A stretch of 58,210 nucleotides of DNA, taken from a virus. Shown here in pieces: positions 1 to 7,412 of the stretch. Where the stretch lies: positions 1-58,210 of IMG/VR virus record IMGVR_UViG_3300007735_000763, one strand, 5' to 3'. Position 1 is the first letter of the stretch, and every line of letters begins with the position of its first letter. Both the position numbers and the translations under genes were made by a program. A model generated the notes under the pieces. That model did not search any database, was not told where the DNA came from, and saw only the letters and a list, made by a program, of their open reading frames with translations.

Positions 1-45
1 TGGGTGGTAGGCAATAACTGGCAAGTGCTTGAGGGAAAAAAATGA
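1..45 (+). CDS. 3' end of an upstream gene, probably tail fibre (partial)
   Basis: Reading from base 1 gives 14 codons (WVVGNNWQVLEGKK) and then TGA at 43-45, which overlaps the next start codon. The Trp/Asn/Val-rich tail resembles the C-terminal end of the fibre-like protein at 56481-57386. The gene lies just upstream of the lysis genes, where a tail fibre usually ends. It may be the missing end of the gene starting at 57399, but joining the window ends directly puts it out of frame. Confidence 0.45.
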   Translation, partial: WVVGNNWQVLEGKK

Positions 46-233
46 CGACTGTTCAAGAACTGGAGGTGACCGTGACAAGTCACATCGACGTTTGTGCGGT
101 GCGCTACGAGGCCATCCACGCCCGCCTTAAACGCCTTGAGGGGCTAGTCTTGAAGGTTGGCGGCACGATCATCCTTGTGCTGCTCACCGCCCTTGGCAGC
201 ATGGCCGTAATGCTAATGGATGCAATGAAGTGA
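42..233 (+). CDS. Small membrane protein, XhlA-like layout
   Basis: 63 residues: a soluble, partly coiled-coil N-terminus (about 1-38) and one hydrophobic segment (about 40-61) ending in a short Lys tail. The start follows a GAGGGAAAAA ribosome site. It heads the lysis block and overlaps the next gene by 4 bases (GTGA). Small coiled-coil plus single-TM proteins of this kind often accompany holins in phages (XhlA/hemolysin type). A direct role in lysis is inferred from position. Confidence 0.6.
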   Translation: MTTVQELEVTVTSHIDVCAVRYEAIHARLKRLEGLVLKVGGTIILVLLTALGSMAVMLMDAMK

Positions 234-637
234 ACGAGGACATCGAACTCCTGAAGGTGCAGATCAAGGCCGAGTTACAGCGCCTTGAGGCACAGAGCAG
301 CGCCAAAGACGTAGCGGGCAAGGCTATCGGCAAGGACGGCCTCAAGTACATCACAGCCATCGTAGTCATTGGCGTCCTCTCCAGCCTTGCGCTGGACAGC
401 GAGAAGATCGCCGCCGTGATGGGCTTGCTTGGTGCCTCGCTGACCGCCCTGATCTCCATGTTGGCGTCCATCGCTGGCACGGTGGAAAAGGAAGAAAAGC
501 CCGAGTTTGGTGTGATTAAAGACCTGATCGCCAAACTTGACAGGCTTGACCGTAAAGAGCAGCCAATGCGGGTAGACGTTGAAAACGGCCACGTTATTGT
601 GACCAAGGGCGATGATGTGGTGAGGGCCAGCAAATGA
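230..637 (+). CDS. Two-TM membrane protein next to the holin
   Basis: 135 residues starting at a GTG that overlaps the preceding stop. An amphipathic coiled-coil-like N-terminus (1-35) is followed by two hydrophobic helices (about 39-55 and 60-83), then a charged C-terminal half. It sits between the single-TM protein and the 3TM holin with 4-base overlaps on both sides, so translation is probably coupled. It could be a holin partner or antiholin. No specific family is recognised. Confidence 0.55.
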   Translation: MNEDIELLKVQIKAELQRLEAQSSAKDVAGKAIGKDGLKYITAIVVIGVLSSLALDSEKIAAVMGLLGASLTALISMLASIAGTVEKEEKPEFGVIKDLIAKLDRLDRKEQPMRVDVENGHVIVTKGDDVVRASK

Positions 638-1119
638 TGACGATGGTTAGCACGTTCCTGTCGTTCCTTGCGGGTGGTTTGCCGAAGATTCTGACGATCT
701 TTCAAGACCGGCAGGATAAAAAGCATGAGTTGGCTCTCGTCGCTGCTCAGAAGGAACGTGAGTTGGCGTTGGCAGAGCGTGGCTTCATTGCTCAGGCACG
801 GGTCGAAGAAATCAAGTTGGAGCAGATCCAAACGCAAACCGCTGCCGAAGAACGTCAGGCTCTCTACCAGCACGACATTGAAATTGGCAAAGGGGCATCA
901 CAGTGGATGATCAATCTCCGAGCCAGCGTGCGCCCCGTGGTGACGTACATCTTCGTGCTGGAACTCGTGGCGCTGAATGTCGCCGGGGTCTGGTATGCGT
1001 ACACCACCGGCATTCCGTTTGCGATTGCGATGGAGAACGTGTTCAGTGACGATGAGATGATGATCCTTGCCAGCATTATTGCGTTTCATTTCGGTGGTCG
1101 GGCGTTTAGCCAGAAATGA
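634..1119 (+). CDS. Holin, GTA 3TM type (DUF3154-like)
   Basis: 161 residues. An N-terminal hydrophobic helix (about 5-22), a long charged coiled coil (28-80), then two membrane helices (about 101-122 and 141-155). The stretch around NLRASVRP, followed by a TM helix and a late DDEMM...FHFGGRAF segment, matches the family called holin of 3TMs for gene-transfer release. It would make the inner-membrane lesion that lets the lysozyme reach the cell wall. The start ATG overlaps the previous stop (ATGA). A lysozyme two genes downstream supports a lysis cassette. Confidence 0.8.
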   Translation: MMTMVSTFLSFLAGGLPKILTIFQDRQDKKHELALVAAQKERELALAERGFIAQARVEEIKLEQIQTQTAAEERQALYQHDIEIGKGASQWMINLRASVRPVVTYIFVLELVALNVAGVWYAYTTGIPFAIAMENVFSDDEMMILASIIAFHFGGRAFSQK

Positions 1120-1592
1120 TCGGGGTATACGCAATCCGAAACGAGTCTGCCGGTAAGATTTATATCGGTAGCTCTTCTGATGTTAGGCATCGTTTGATAT
1201 GTCAGAAGTCTTATTTAAAAAACGGCAACCACCCCGCTACGATTCGGTCATTGCGCGGAACCAATCCAAACGTAAAGGACTTTCAGTTTTTAGTGGTGTG
1301 TGAAACCGCTGACATTAATCAAGCAAGGGAGTTAGAGGAGTTTTTACTCGCGGAAATCCCGAGCGACCGTCTTTATAACCTTGCTTTAGATGCAACAGGT
1401 GGCAGTGTAAAACGTGTAAACCGCGAACGGTACCGGGAGGGCGCCGCCAAACGTCTTGCTAATCCTAATTTCAGGAACAGGTTGAGTCAGGCTTGTAGGG
1501 GTAAGCGTCAAGTTGTGACATGCCCAAAATGCGGAGTTTCTGGTGGTGGCGGAAACATGCGTAGATATCATTTTGAGAATTGTTCAAAATGA
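1116..1592 (+). CDS. GIY-YIG homing endonuclease with C-terminal zinc finger
   Basis: 158 residues. The N-terminal GIY-YIG nuclease shows GVY at 3-5, YIG at 16-18, Arg25 and a candidate catalytic Glu near 72-75. The C-terminus has a CxxC...H...C zinc finger (C136, C139, H152, C156), an arrangement seen in free-standing phage homing endonucleases. It is wedged between holin and lysozyme, overlapping both by 4 bases, and its DNA looks more AT-rich than its neighbours. Both points fit a mobile gene that inserted without breaking the lysis operon. Confidence 0.85.
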   Translation: MIGVYAIRNESAGKIYIGSSSDVRHRLICQKSYLKNGNHPATIRSLRGTNPNVKDFQFLVVCETADINQARELEEFLLAEIPSDRLYNLALDATGGSVKRVNRERYREGAAKRLANPNFRNRLSQACRGKRQVVTCPKCGVSGGGGNMRRYHFENCSK

Positions 1593-2077
1593 AGGTAAGC
1601 CCTCGCTGTATTGAGATGCTCAAACACCATGAAGGTTTGCGTACGCGACCCTATCAATGTCCGGCATTGCTTTGGAGTGTCGGCGTTGGCCACGTCATTG
1701 ATCCAACACATCTAAATGTTCCATTCAATGAGCGCAAGAATCTACCGATACCGGCAGGCTGGGATCGCATCCTCAGTATGGGAGAAGTGGACGCTATTCT
1801 TGCTCAAGATCTTGGCCGGTTTGAGCGTGGGGTTCTTCGACTTTGCCCTGCTGCTTCTGGTCGTCAAGGAGTCTTCGATTCTCTCGTATCTTTTGCCTTC
1901 AACGTGGGGCTTGGAAACCTTCAGAGATCTTCTCTCCGGATGAAAACTAACCGGGGCGATCTTATGGAAGCAGCCGATGAGTTCCTGAAGTGGACCAAGG
2001 CTGCGGGCCGTGTCCTACCAGGTCTCGTCAAGCGACGCCAGGATGAGCGAGCCATGTACCTATCAGGAGTAGCCTAA
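1589..2077 (+). CDS. Endolysin, GH24 lysozyme (muramidase)
   Basis: 162 residues from the ATG that overlaps the preceding stop. A TTG nine bases upstream is less likely. The GH24 signature is clear: KHHEGLRTRPY, then SVGVGHVI. Catalytic Glu is E15. The positions usually Asp and Thr are C24 and S30, as in some lysozymes with a YxCP segment. A central SFAFNVG and a C-terminal GLVKRRQDERAMY, typical of the fold, are present. No signal peptide or SAR helix is visible, so export should depend on the holin. Confidence 0.9.
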   Translation: MKVSPRCIEMLKHHEGLRTRPYQCPALLWSVGVGHVIDPTHLNVPFNERKNLPIPAGWDRILSMGEVDAILAQDLGRFERGVLRLCPAASGRQGVFDSLVSFAFNVGLGNLQRSSLRMKTNRGDLMEAADEFLKWTKAAGRVLPGLVKRRQDERAMYLSGVA

Positions 2078-2292
2078 TGCGCATTGAACAAGCATCACGG
2101 ACCACGGATCAGGGCCTGATTGAGCCCGCCCACCTCATTGAGGTAGTTTGCGCGGCCTGCGGGTATGATTTAGACGAGGGGGAGTTGGAGGCCGACACCT
2201 GTTCCGACTGCGGGCAGGTGTTGGATCTGCGGCGTCACGTGGCGATCCAGGTGACGACCGTACCGGCAAGCGTAGGAGGAACACTGCCGTGA
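2077..2292 (+). CDS. Small zinc-ribbon protein
   Basis: 71 residues. Two CxxC knuckles (C25/C28 and C42/C45), separated by an acidic stretch, form a probable zinc ribbon. The start ATG overlaps the lysozyme stop (TAATG). It could bind nucleic acid or protein; nothing else indicates function. Confidence 0.6.
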   Translation: MRIEQASRTTDQGLIEPAHLIEVVCAACGYDLDEGELEADTCSDCGQVLDLRRHVAIQVTTVPASVGGTLP

Positions 2293-2486
2293 AGAAAAAG
2301 CGAGCGTTGAGTGCGAGCCGCGTGAATGCGGCGGGCAACTACACCAAGCCCAGCATGCGTAAACAATTGTTTGAGTCCATCAAAGCCCGTGCGGTGCAGG
2401 GAACTAAGGCAGGGCAGTGGAGCGCGCGCAAAGCACAGCTTCTAGCTAAGAAATACAAGGAGAAGGGCGGCTCTTATCGTGACTAA
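2289..2486 (+). CDS. Small basic protein with GQWSARKAQLLAKKYK motif
   Basis: 65 residues, strongly basic, starting at a GTG overlapping the upstream stop. The middle and end carry a motif (roughly GNYTKP, then GQWSARKAQLLA and KEKGGSYRD) that I recognise from memory as common in small proteins of aquatic phages with no assigned function. The high Lys/Arg content suggests DNA binding or a virion-associated role, but this is inference. Confidence 0.6.
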   Translation: MKKKRALSASRVNAAGNYTKPSMRKQLFESIKARAVQGTKAGQWSARKAQLLAKKYKEKGGSYRD

Positions 2487-2602
2487 GGTTTGCCTGCTTT
2501 GTCAGCAAGAGAAGATTGAATCGGCGTTCTAAGGATCGAATTGACTTGCTAGAAGCGGCAGTAAGATGCCTAAAGGAAAATGCAAATGGCTACAGAGACT
2601 AA
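2479..2602 (+). pseudogene. Possible frameshifted small zinc-knuckle/coiled-coil gene
   Basis: A GTG at 2479 opens 17 codons (MTKVCLLCQQEKIESAF) with a CxxC knuckle, ending at TAA 2530. Skipping one base near 2517 continues in another frame through NRRSKDRIDLLEAAVRC and on to TAA 2600-2602, a plausible helix. Together they resemble a short zinc-knuckle plus coiled-coil protein broken by a +1 shift. It may be a real decayed gene, a sequencing error or chance. Confidence 0.3.
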
Positions 2603-2867
2603 ATCAAGCTTTAGCATGGAGAAGGTCGTGGACATGTTGTTCCCGGTCTTGCTCGCGGCTGTGGGCTGGCTACTCTCGGAGATCACTTCGTTCCAGAACC
2701 GGCTGATTGCGATTGAGAGCAAAATGCCGATTTTGATTACAACTGACGGTGTGCCGACTGATAGTCCGATTAGCGCGGCTCGTAGACAGGATATGAAGGA
2801 TGACATCATGGCAGATATCCATGACCTTCAGGTTCGCGTCAAACTGATGGAAGAGCGTGGGAAGTAA
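2586..2867 (+). CDS. Membrane-anchored coiled-coil protein
   Basis: 93 residues from the ATG at 2586, eight bases after AAAGGA; an ATG six bases upstream is too close to that site. One hydrophobic helix (about 12-31) is followed by a short helix (FQNRLIAIESKM), a loop and a C-terminal amphipathic helix. It overlaps the next small TM gene by one base. The pair resembles accessory lysis membrane proteins (spanin-like or holin partners), but neither has a lipobox. Confidence 0.55.
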   Translation: MATETKSSFSMEKVVDMLFPVLLAAVGWLLSEITSFQNRLIAIESKMPILITTDGVPTDSPISAARRQDMKDDIMADIHDLQVRVKLMEERGK

Positions 2868-3022
2868 TGGAATTGTTCGAGATATTTACTCGCGCATGGC
2901 CGGTAATTCTTGCGCTCATCACGTTGATCATCGTGCTCTCGAAGCTCGATCTACGCGTGGCCGTCTTGGAAGAGAAGATGAAAGCGGCTTGGGATTTGAT
3001 TAACAAAAAGGTAGACAAATGA
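2867..3022 (+). CDS. 51-residue single-TM protein
   Basis: ATG at 2867 overlaps the upstream TAA; TGA at 3020-3022 overlaps the next ATG. The protein has a hydrophobic helix (about 9-27, PVILALITLIIVLS) followed by an amphipathic coiled coil (LRVAVLEEKMKAAWDLINKK). The tight couplings on both sides argue that it is real. Topology resembles small inner-membrane lysis accessory proteins. Confidence 0.55.
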   Translation: MELFEIFTRAWPVILALITLIIVLSKLDLRVAVLEEKMKAAWDLINKKVDK

Positions 3023-3252
3023 GAGCCCCTCAACAGTCTTTACGGAACTGGACAGCCCAGAAGTGGAGGACCAAAAGTGGTAAGCCATCTAGTAAAACAG
3101 GTGAAAGATACCTTCCAGAAGCTGCGATCAAAGCTCTCAGCCCTGCTGAGTACGCTCGTACAACGGCTGCGAAGCGCCGTGGCAAAGCTAAAGGGAAGCA
3201 GTTCGTAAAACAGCCGAAGGCAATTGCCCGGAAGACCGCACAGTACAGGTGA
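3019..3252 (+). CDS. Basic protein, DUF5872-like
   Basis: 77 residues, very basic. The pattern QSLRNWTAQKWRTKSGKPS, then TGERYLPEAAIKALSPAEYA, then a Lys-rich tail ending in KQPK...YR matches a small family of phage and bacterial proteins I recall as DUF5872 (unverified). ATGA overlap with the upstream gene. Function unknown; its composition suggests nucleic-acid binding or virion packaging. Confidence 0.65.
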   Translation: MRAPQQSLRNWTAQKWRTKSGKPSSKTGERYLPEAAIKALSPAEYARTTAAKRRGKAKGKQFVKQPKAIARKTAQYR

Positions 3253-3256
3253 CGTC

Positions 3257-3700
3257 ATGGCGAGTGTGAAGAAGGATGCGATCGGCCAGGAGATCCGCAA
3301 GTCGTACGAGCGCGGCCAGAAGGGCTGCCCGGAGGCGACGCAGGATATCCACGTCAACCTGGACAATCGCAACAATGCGATTAAGGAGTACGGCTACGGG
3401 CCGTTGAACCCGGAGTCGGAGTCGCGGGCGTTCTGGGACAAGAAGGCCGAGCTCTGGCAGACGACCGTCCGGGAGGCCAAGAAGTCCCGTTGCGGCAACT
3501 GCGCGGCGTTCATCCAGACCCCGGAGATGATCGTTTGCATTGAAAAGGGCATTCACGACTACAACGAGGAGATGGATCACGAGAACTATGCCCCGGAGGT
3601 CGTCGAGGCGGCTAACCTCGGCTATTGTGAGCTCTTCCACTTCAAGTGCGCCGGCGATCGCACGTGTGACGCGTGGCTCGTGGGCGGCCCAATCAAGTAA
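3257..3700 (+). CDS. Cysteine-rich protein, possible Fe-S or zinc binder
   Basis: 147 residues from the ATG at 3257, placed after AGGTGA. Six Cys are clustered: C79, C82, C94, C124, C131 and C137, in the order CGNCAAF, MIVC, LGYCELFHFKC, RTCDAW. The spacing is faintly like a high-potential iron-sulfur protein (CxxC, C, GxC) but the extra Cys could equally bind zinc. It lies just before the tail accessory gene. I recognise this Cys pattern as recurrent in aquatic phage contigs, without a known function. Confidence 0.55.
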   Translation: MASVKKDAIGQEIRKSYERGQKGCPEATQDIHVNLDNRNNAIKEYGYGPLNPESESRAFWDKKAELWQTTVREAKKSRCGNCAAFIQTPEMIVCIEKGIHDYNEEMDHENYAPEVVEAANLGYCELFHFKCAGDRTCDAWLVGGPIK

Positions 3701-3709
3701 TATGCGTCC

Positions 3710-5563
3710 ATGGCATACTTCAGACTCTTTCTCAAGCCGGGTGTAGACAAGCAAAACACCGAATACGGCGCAGAAGGCGGATGGATCGACTCCGATTACA
3801 TCCGTTTCCGGTATGGTTTGCCGGAAAAACTAGGGGGATGGACCCTTTTTAACGGGTCTGATGTCTACTTTGTCGGCCAACCGAGCGAGATTTTCACTTG
3901 GACCGACCTCGAGAGTGCCCCCTATGTAGTGATGGGCACCACCAAGAAGGTCTATATCTACTACGGCGGCTCTTGGGCCGACATTACGCCTATCCGGGCC
4001 ACCCAAGCCGGCGTCACTTTCGACACCACCAACACCTTGACGACGGTTACCGTCAACGACACGGCGCATGGCTGTCTGGTTGGCGACTTTGTGACGCTTT
4101 CCAATGTCACGGGTAACCCAGGCGGCATTACAAACGCTAGTTTGACGGGGGAGTTTGAGGTCCAGGAGGTCCTAAACGCCAATGAATACACCATTGTCTC
4201 GCCCGCTGCGGCGACCAGCACGGCCACGGCGGCAGGGTCGGCCGATGCGGCCTACCAGATCAATGTAGGCTCTGATCTTAGCTATAGCGACTTCGGTTGG
4301 GGCACCGGAACCTGGGGTCTTTTTACCTGGGGCACGCCGCGACCGGCTTCCGCAGGTCTCGCACTCAATTCTCGTGTCTGGCAGTTTGACAATTTCGGCG
4401 AAAAGTTGATTTTGCAGCTTGTGGATGGCGCGATTTACGAGTGGGATCCAAATTCCGGCATCACCACCCGCGCTACCACCATCTCTGGCGCGCCGACCAA
4501 GAGCAAGTACGCATTGGTATCTACCCCTGATAGACACCTGATCTGCTTTGGCACCGAAAGCACGATCGGAACGCCATCCTCACAAGATCCGATGTTTGTC
4601 CGCTTCTCTAACCAGGAAGACATCAACAGTTTCGTCGCTACCGCGACCAATACTGCGGGCGGCCAGCGTCTGACGGACGGAAACGAGATCGTTTCGGCGC
4701 TGCGGTCACGCGGACAGATCCTGATCTGGACCGATACGGCGTTGCACGGCATGCAATACCTCGGACCGCCGTATACGTTCGGTTTTCAGCAGCTTGGAGC
4801 CAACTGCGGCCTGATCGGGCCTCATGCGTCTGCCGATGTGAACGGCGTGGCGTATTGGATGAGCAAGGACGCGTTCTTTGTCTTTGACGGTACGGTCAAA
4901 AAGCTTCCTTGCACCGTGCAGGACTATGTATACGACGACATCAACATCGTTCAAAACGAAAAGGTGCATGTCGGCATCAACACGCAGTTCAACGAGGTCA
5001 CTTGGTGGTACTGCACGGCCGATAGCGACTACATCAATCGCTTTGTGACCTTTAACTATCTTGAGCAGGTCTGGTCCGTGGGCACTATGGCTCGGACCGC
5101 GTGGACGGATGTCGGTACGTTCGACAAGCCGCTCGCGACAAGCTACGACCCGAACGGGACCGAAGCAACACTGACCACGATCCATGGACTTACGGCGGGC
5201 CGCGCACGTCTTTACAACCAGGAAGACGGTAAGAACGGCAATGGCTCGGCGATCACGGCCTACGTCAAGTCGGGATACTTTGACCTGGGCGATGGCGATC
5301 AGATGTTGTACATGCGCCGGTTTATCCCCGACTTCAAAAACCAGGAAGGCGATCTGACAGTACATTTGCTGCTTCGGCCCTATCCGCAATCCTCTGCCGT
5401 CCCGAGCTCTTTGGATCCTTATGTGATCACTCCTACGACGGATAAAGTCGACACTCGGGCGCGTGGGCGGCAGATTAGTTTGCGGATTGAAAGCGACGCC
5501 GTAGATACCAACTGGCGCTTTGGCACGATGAGGGTGGATATCCAGCCGGATGGCTTGCGATGA
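3710..5563 (+). CDS. Tail accessory/DNA stabilization protein, P22 gp10-like
   Basis: 617 residues. The opening (FLKPGVDKQNTEYGAEGGW, then IRFRYGLPEKLGGW) is typical of beta-rich tail accessory proteins of short-tailed phages that plug the portal vertex after packaging. The rest shows repeated short beta strands with Trp/Gly turns, compatible with a propeller, and no membrane segment. It ends 4 bases inside the next gene. The exact relation to P22 gp10 is inferred from N-terminal style and context. Confidence 0.6.
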   Translation: MAYFRLFLKPGVDKQNTEYGAEGGWIDSDYIRFRYGLPEKLGGWTLFNGSDVYFVGQPSEIFTWTDLESAPYVVMGTTKKVYIYYGGSWADITPIRATQAGVTFDTTNTLTTVTVNDTAHGCLVGDFVTLSNVTGNPGGITNASLTGEFEVQEVLNANEYTIVSPAAATSTATAAGSADAAYQINVGSDLSYSDFGWGTGTWGLFTWGTPRPASAGLALNSRVWQFDNFGEKLILQLVDGAIYEWDPNSGITTRATTISGAPTKSKYALVSTPDRHLICFGTESTIGTPSSQDPMFVRFSNQEDINSFVATATNTAGGQRLTDGNEIVSALRSRGQILIWTDTALHGMQYLGPPYTFGFQQLGANCGLIGPHASADVNGVAYWMSKDAFFVFDGTVKKLPCTVQDYVYDDINIVQNEKVHVGINTQFNEVTWWYCTADSDYINRFVTFNYLEQVWSVGTMARTAWTDVGTFDKPLATSYDPNGTEATLTTIHGLTAGRARLYNQEDGKNGNGSAITAYVKSGYFDLGDGDQMLYMRRFIPDFKNQEGDLTVHLLLRPYPQSSAVPSSLDPYVITPTTDKVDTRARGRQISLRIESDAVDTNWRFGTMRVDIQPDGLR

Positions 5564-6969
5564 GCAAGATCAACAACGTCCGCCTGCCTAATGCTGCCAC
5601 AGCAGGGTATAGCGCGGAGCAGTTCAATCAGCTCATACGTTCTCTCGAACAGGTTATTTTTCAGCTTAACAACACCTATACGCCTGTTGTCACCGAAGAC
5701 AAAGATACCGCTTATGCGTGGTACGGGGACGGCGGAGGATGCATTGACATGAATGGAGTACCCGTACCAATTTCGTTTCCGCCTACAGCATTAGACGCTT
5801 TCGGACGTCAGCGCGTTAGCGAACCGTATACGCTTTTTGATAGCCAAAATCGTTACGCTGCGGACAATCAGTTTGACGTATCGACGACGGGCACGGGGAC
5901 AACGACCTTCTTGTCCAACGAAGCTGCGGTAAAAATGGAGGTCACGGCCGGTGGTGTAGGCTCCGTGATCCGTCAGTCTTACCGCTCGTTCCCTTATCAG
6001 CCTGGCAAAGGCCTCTTGGTCCTTGCGACGTTCGTCATGGATAGTAGCCAAAGCCTGAATCTCACGCAGCGTGTGGGGTATTACAACGACCAAAACGGCG
6101 TGTTCTTCCAGCGTGTAGACGGCACGTATTCGTTTGTGCTTCGTTCGTATGTCACGGGTTCGGCTTCCGATGCGCGGACCGTGAATCAGTCTTCTTGGAA
6201 CGGCGACAAGCTTGATGGCACGGGGCCGAGTGGACTGACTCTAGACCCATCCAAAGCGCAGATCCTGTGGATGGACTTTGAGTGGCTGGGCGTGGGCTCA
6301 GTTCGCTGTGGATTCATCATCAACGGCGAGTACATCACCTGTCATACCTTCAACAATGCGAACGAGATCACCAACGTCTACATGACTACGGCAATCTTGC
6401 CCGTTCGCTATGAAATCAAGACCGTCACTTCCGCCGTAGCCGCTTCGATGAAAGCGATCTGTTGCTCGGTGGTGTCGGAAGGTGGGTTTGAACAGACATC
6501 CATTGACCACGTAGCGCGTCGCACTACGATCTTAGGCACAATCGGGACGACGTTTTTGCCCCTTGTATCCATTCGCCTTGCGTCCGGGCGCACGGGCGCA
6601 GTTGTGCTCCCAAATCGTGTTCAAGTTTTGCCTACAACCAGTCAAAACTATGAAGTTGCTTTGATTAAGAACCCAACGCTGACAGGGGCTACCTGGGCTG
6701 CTACGGTCCCCTCTGACTCAAACGTAGAGTTCGATGTTGCTGCAACGGCAACAACGGGCGGTAGCATTGTCCAGACGGACTACACCACGGCGTCTGGCTC
6801 TGGAGGGGCTACGGGCTTAAATGCCTCAACAGGCTACAACTGGGATCTTCAGCTAGGCGCATCGATTGCGGGGACGAGTGACATCTACACCGTTGCGATC
6901 CGTACCGTGTCGGGTGCCACGACCGGAGATGCTGTCGGCTCCCTTTCGTTCTATGACCTGACGCAGTAG
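5560..6969 (+). CDS. Virion structural protein, beta-sandwich C-terminus
   Basis: 469 residues. A short helical N-terminus (YSAEQFNQLIRSLEQVIFQL) precedes a region with the phrase DAFGRQRVSEPYTLFDSQNRY, which recurs in structural proteins of many tailed phages and large viruses. Jelly-roll-like strands follow to the C-terminus. ATGA overlap with the preceding tail gene. Probably an exposed head or tail component; exact role unknown. Confidence 0.6.
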   Translation: MSKINNVRLPNAATAGYSAEQFNQLIRSLEQVIFQLNNTYTPVVTEDKDTAYAWYGDGGGCIDMNGVPVPISFPPTALDAFGRQRVSEPYTLFDSQNRYAADNQFDVSTTGTGTTTFLSNEAAVKMEVTAGGVGSVIRQSYRSFPYQPGKGLLVLATFVMDSSQSLNLTQRVGYYNDQNGVFFQRVDGTYSFVLRSYVTGSASDARTVNQSSWNGDKLDGTGPSGLTLDPSKAQILWMDFEWLGVGSVRCGFIINGEYITCHTFNNANEITNVYMTTAILPVRYEIKTVTSAVAASMKAICCSVVSEGGFEQTSIDHVARRTTILGTIGTTFLPLVSIRLASGRTGAVVLPNRVQVLPTTSQNYEVALIKNPTLTGATWAATVPSDSNVEFDVAATATTGGSIVQTDYTTASGSGGATGLNASTGYNWDLQLGASIAGTSDIYTVAIRTVSGATTGDAVGSLSFYDLTQ

Positions 6970-6977
6970 AGGCGATC

Positions 6978-7304
6978 ATGGCAAACAAGTATCTCCGCAA
7001 GTATTTAATCCCAAGCGCTGCTACAGAAACTCTCCTGTACACCGTCCCCTCGGCCAATGCGACGGTCGTGCGTTCTTTGCGCGTCACGAACACCGGCACC
7101 GGCACGACGGCTATTACCGTTGCTCATACGGGCACCGGCACGACGTATTACCTGCAAAAGAACCGCTCCCTGGATGTAAACGGGACGTTTGACGTGTTTA
7201 ATGGCATCCCTTGCGTGTTAGAGGCGGGAGACGTTTTACGAGTCACCTCTAGTCTGGCGGGATCGCACTTTTACCTGTCTTACCTGGAAATAGATCGCTC
7301 CTGA
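6978..7304 (+). CDS. Small beta-rich virion protein
   Basis: 108 residues, mostly short beta strands with Thr/Gly-rich turns (TNTGTGTTAITVAHTGTGTTYYL), no membrane helix. It follows the larger structural protein with an 8-base gap. This type of small beta barrel is common as decoration or tail-tip protein in aquatic phages. A promoter or terminator in the 108-base gap after it is not convincing. Confidence 0.55.
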   Translation: MANKYLRKYLIPSAATETLLYTVPSANATVVRSLRVTNTGTGTTAITVAHTGTGTTYYLQKNRSLDVNGTFDVFNGIPCVLEAGDVLRVTSSLAGSHFYLSYLEIDRS

Positions 7305-7412
7305 CAGGTGGACAACCCTTGACAACTTCCCCCATAATCCGAGCCATCTTCGCGTCCTTTCCCGGCGCGCGACCCCTTGCTGGGTCTTTGGCTCCAACTG
7401 GAAAGGACGGCT

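Noticed and set aside
184-873. Minus-strand frames opposite the holin genes, and many similar antisense frames elsewhere
   Set aside because: They mirror the codon pattern of the + strand genes, lack ribosome sites and show no family motif.
7319-7350. TTGACA with CATAAT before the gene at 7413
   Set aside because: The two boxes are only 8 bases apart; at 16-18 bases the sequence (AGCCAT) is not a -10.
7371-7389. GACCC/GGGTC stem followed by TTTG as a terminator
   Set aside because: Only 5 base pairs and three Ts, between co-directional virion genes.
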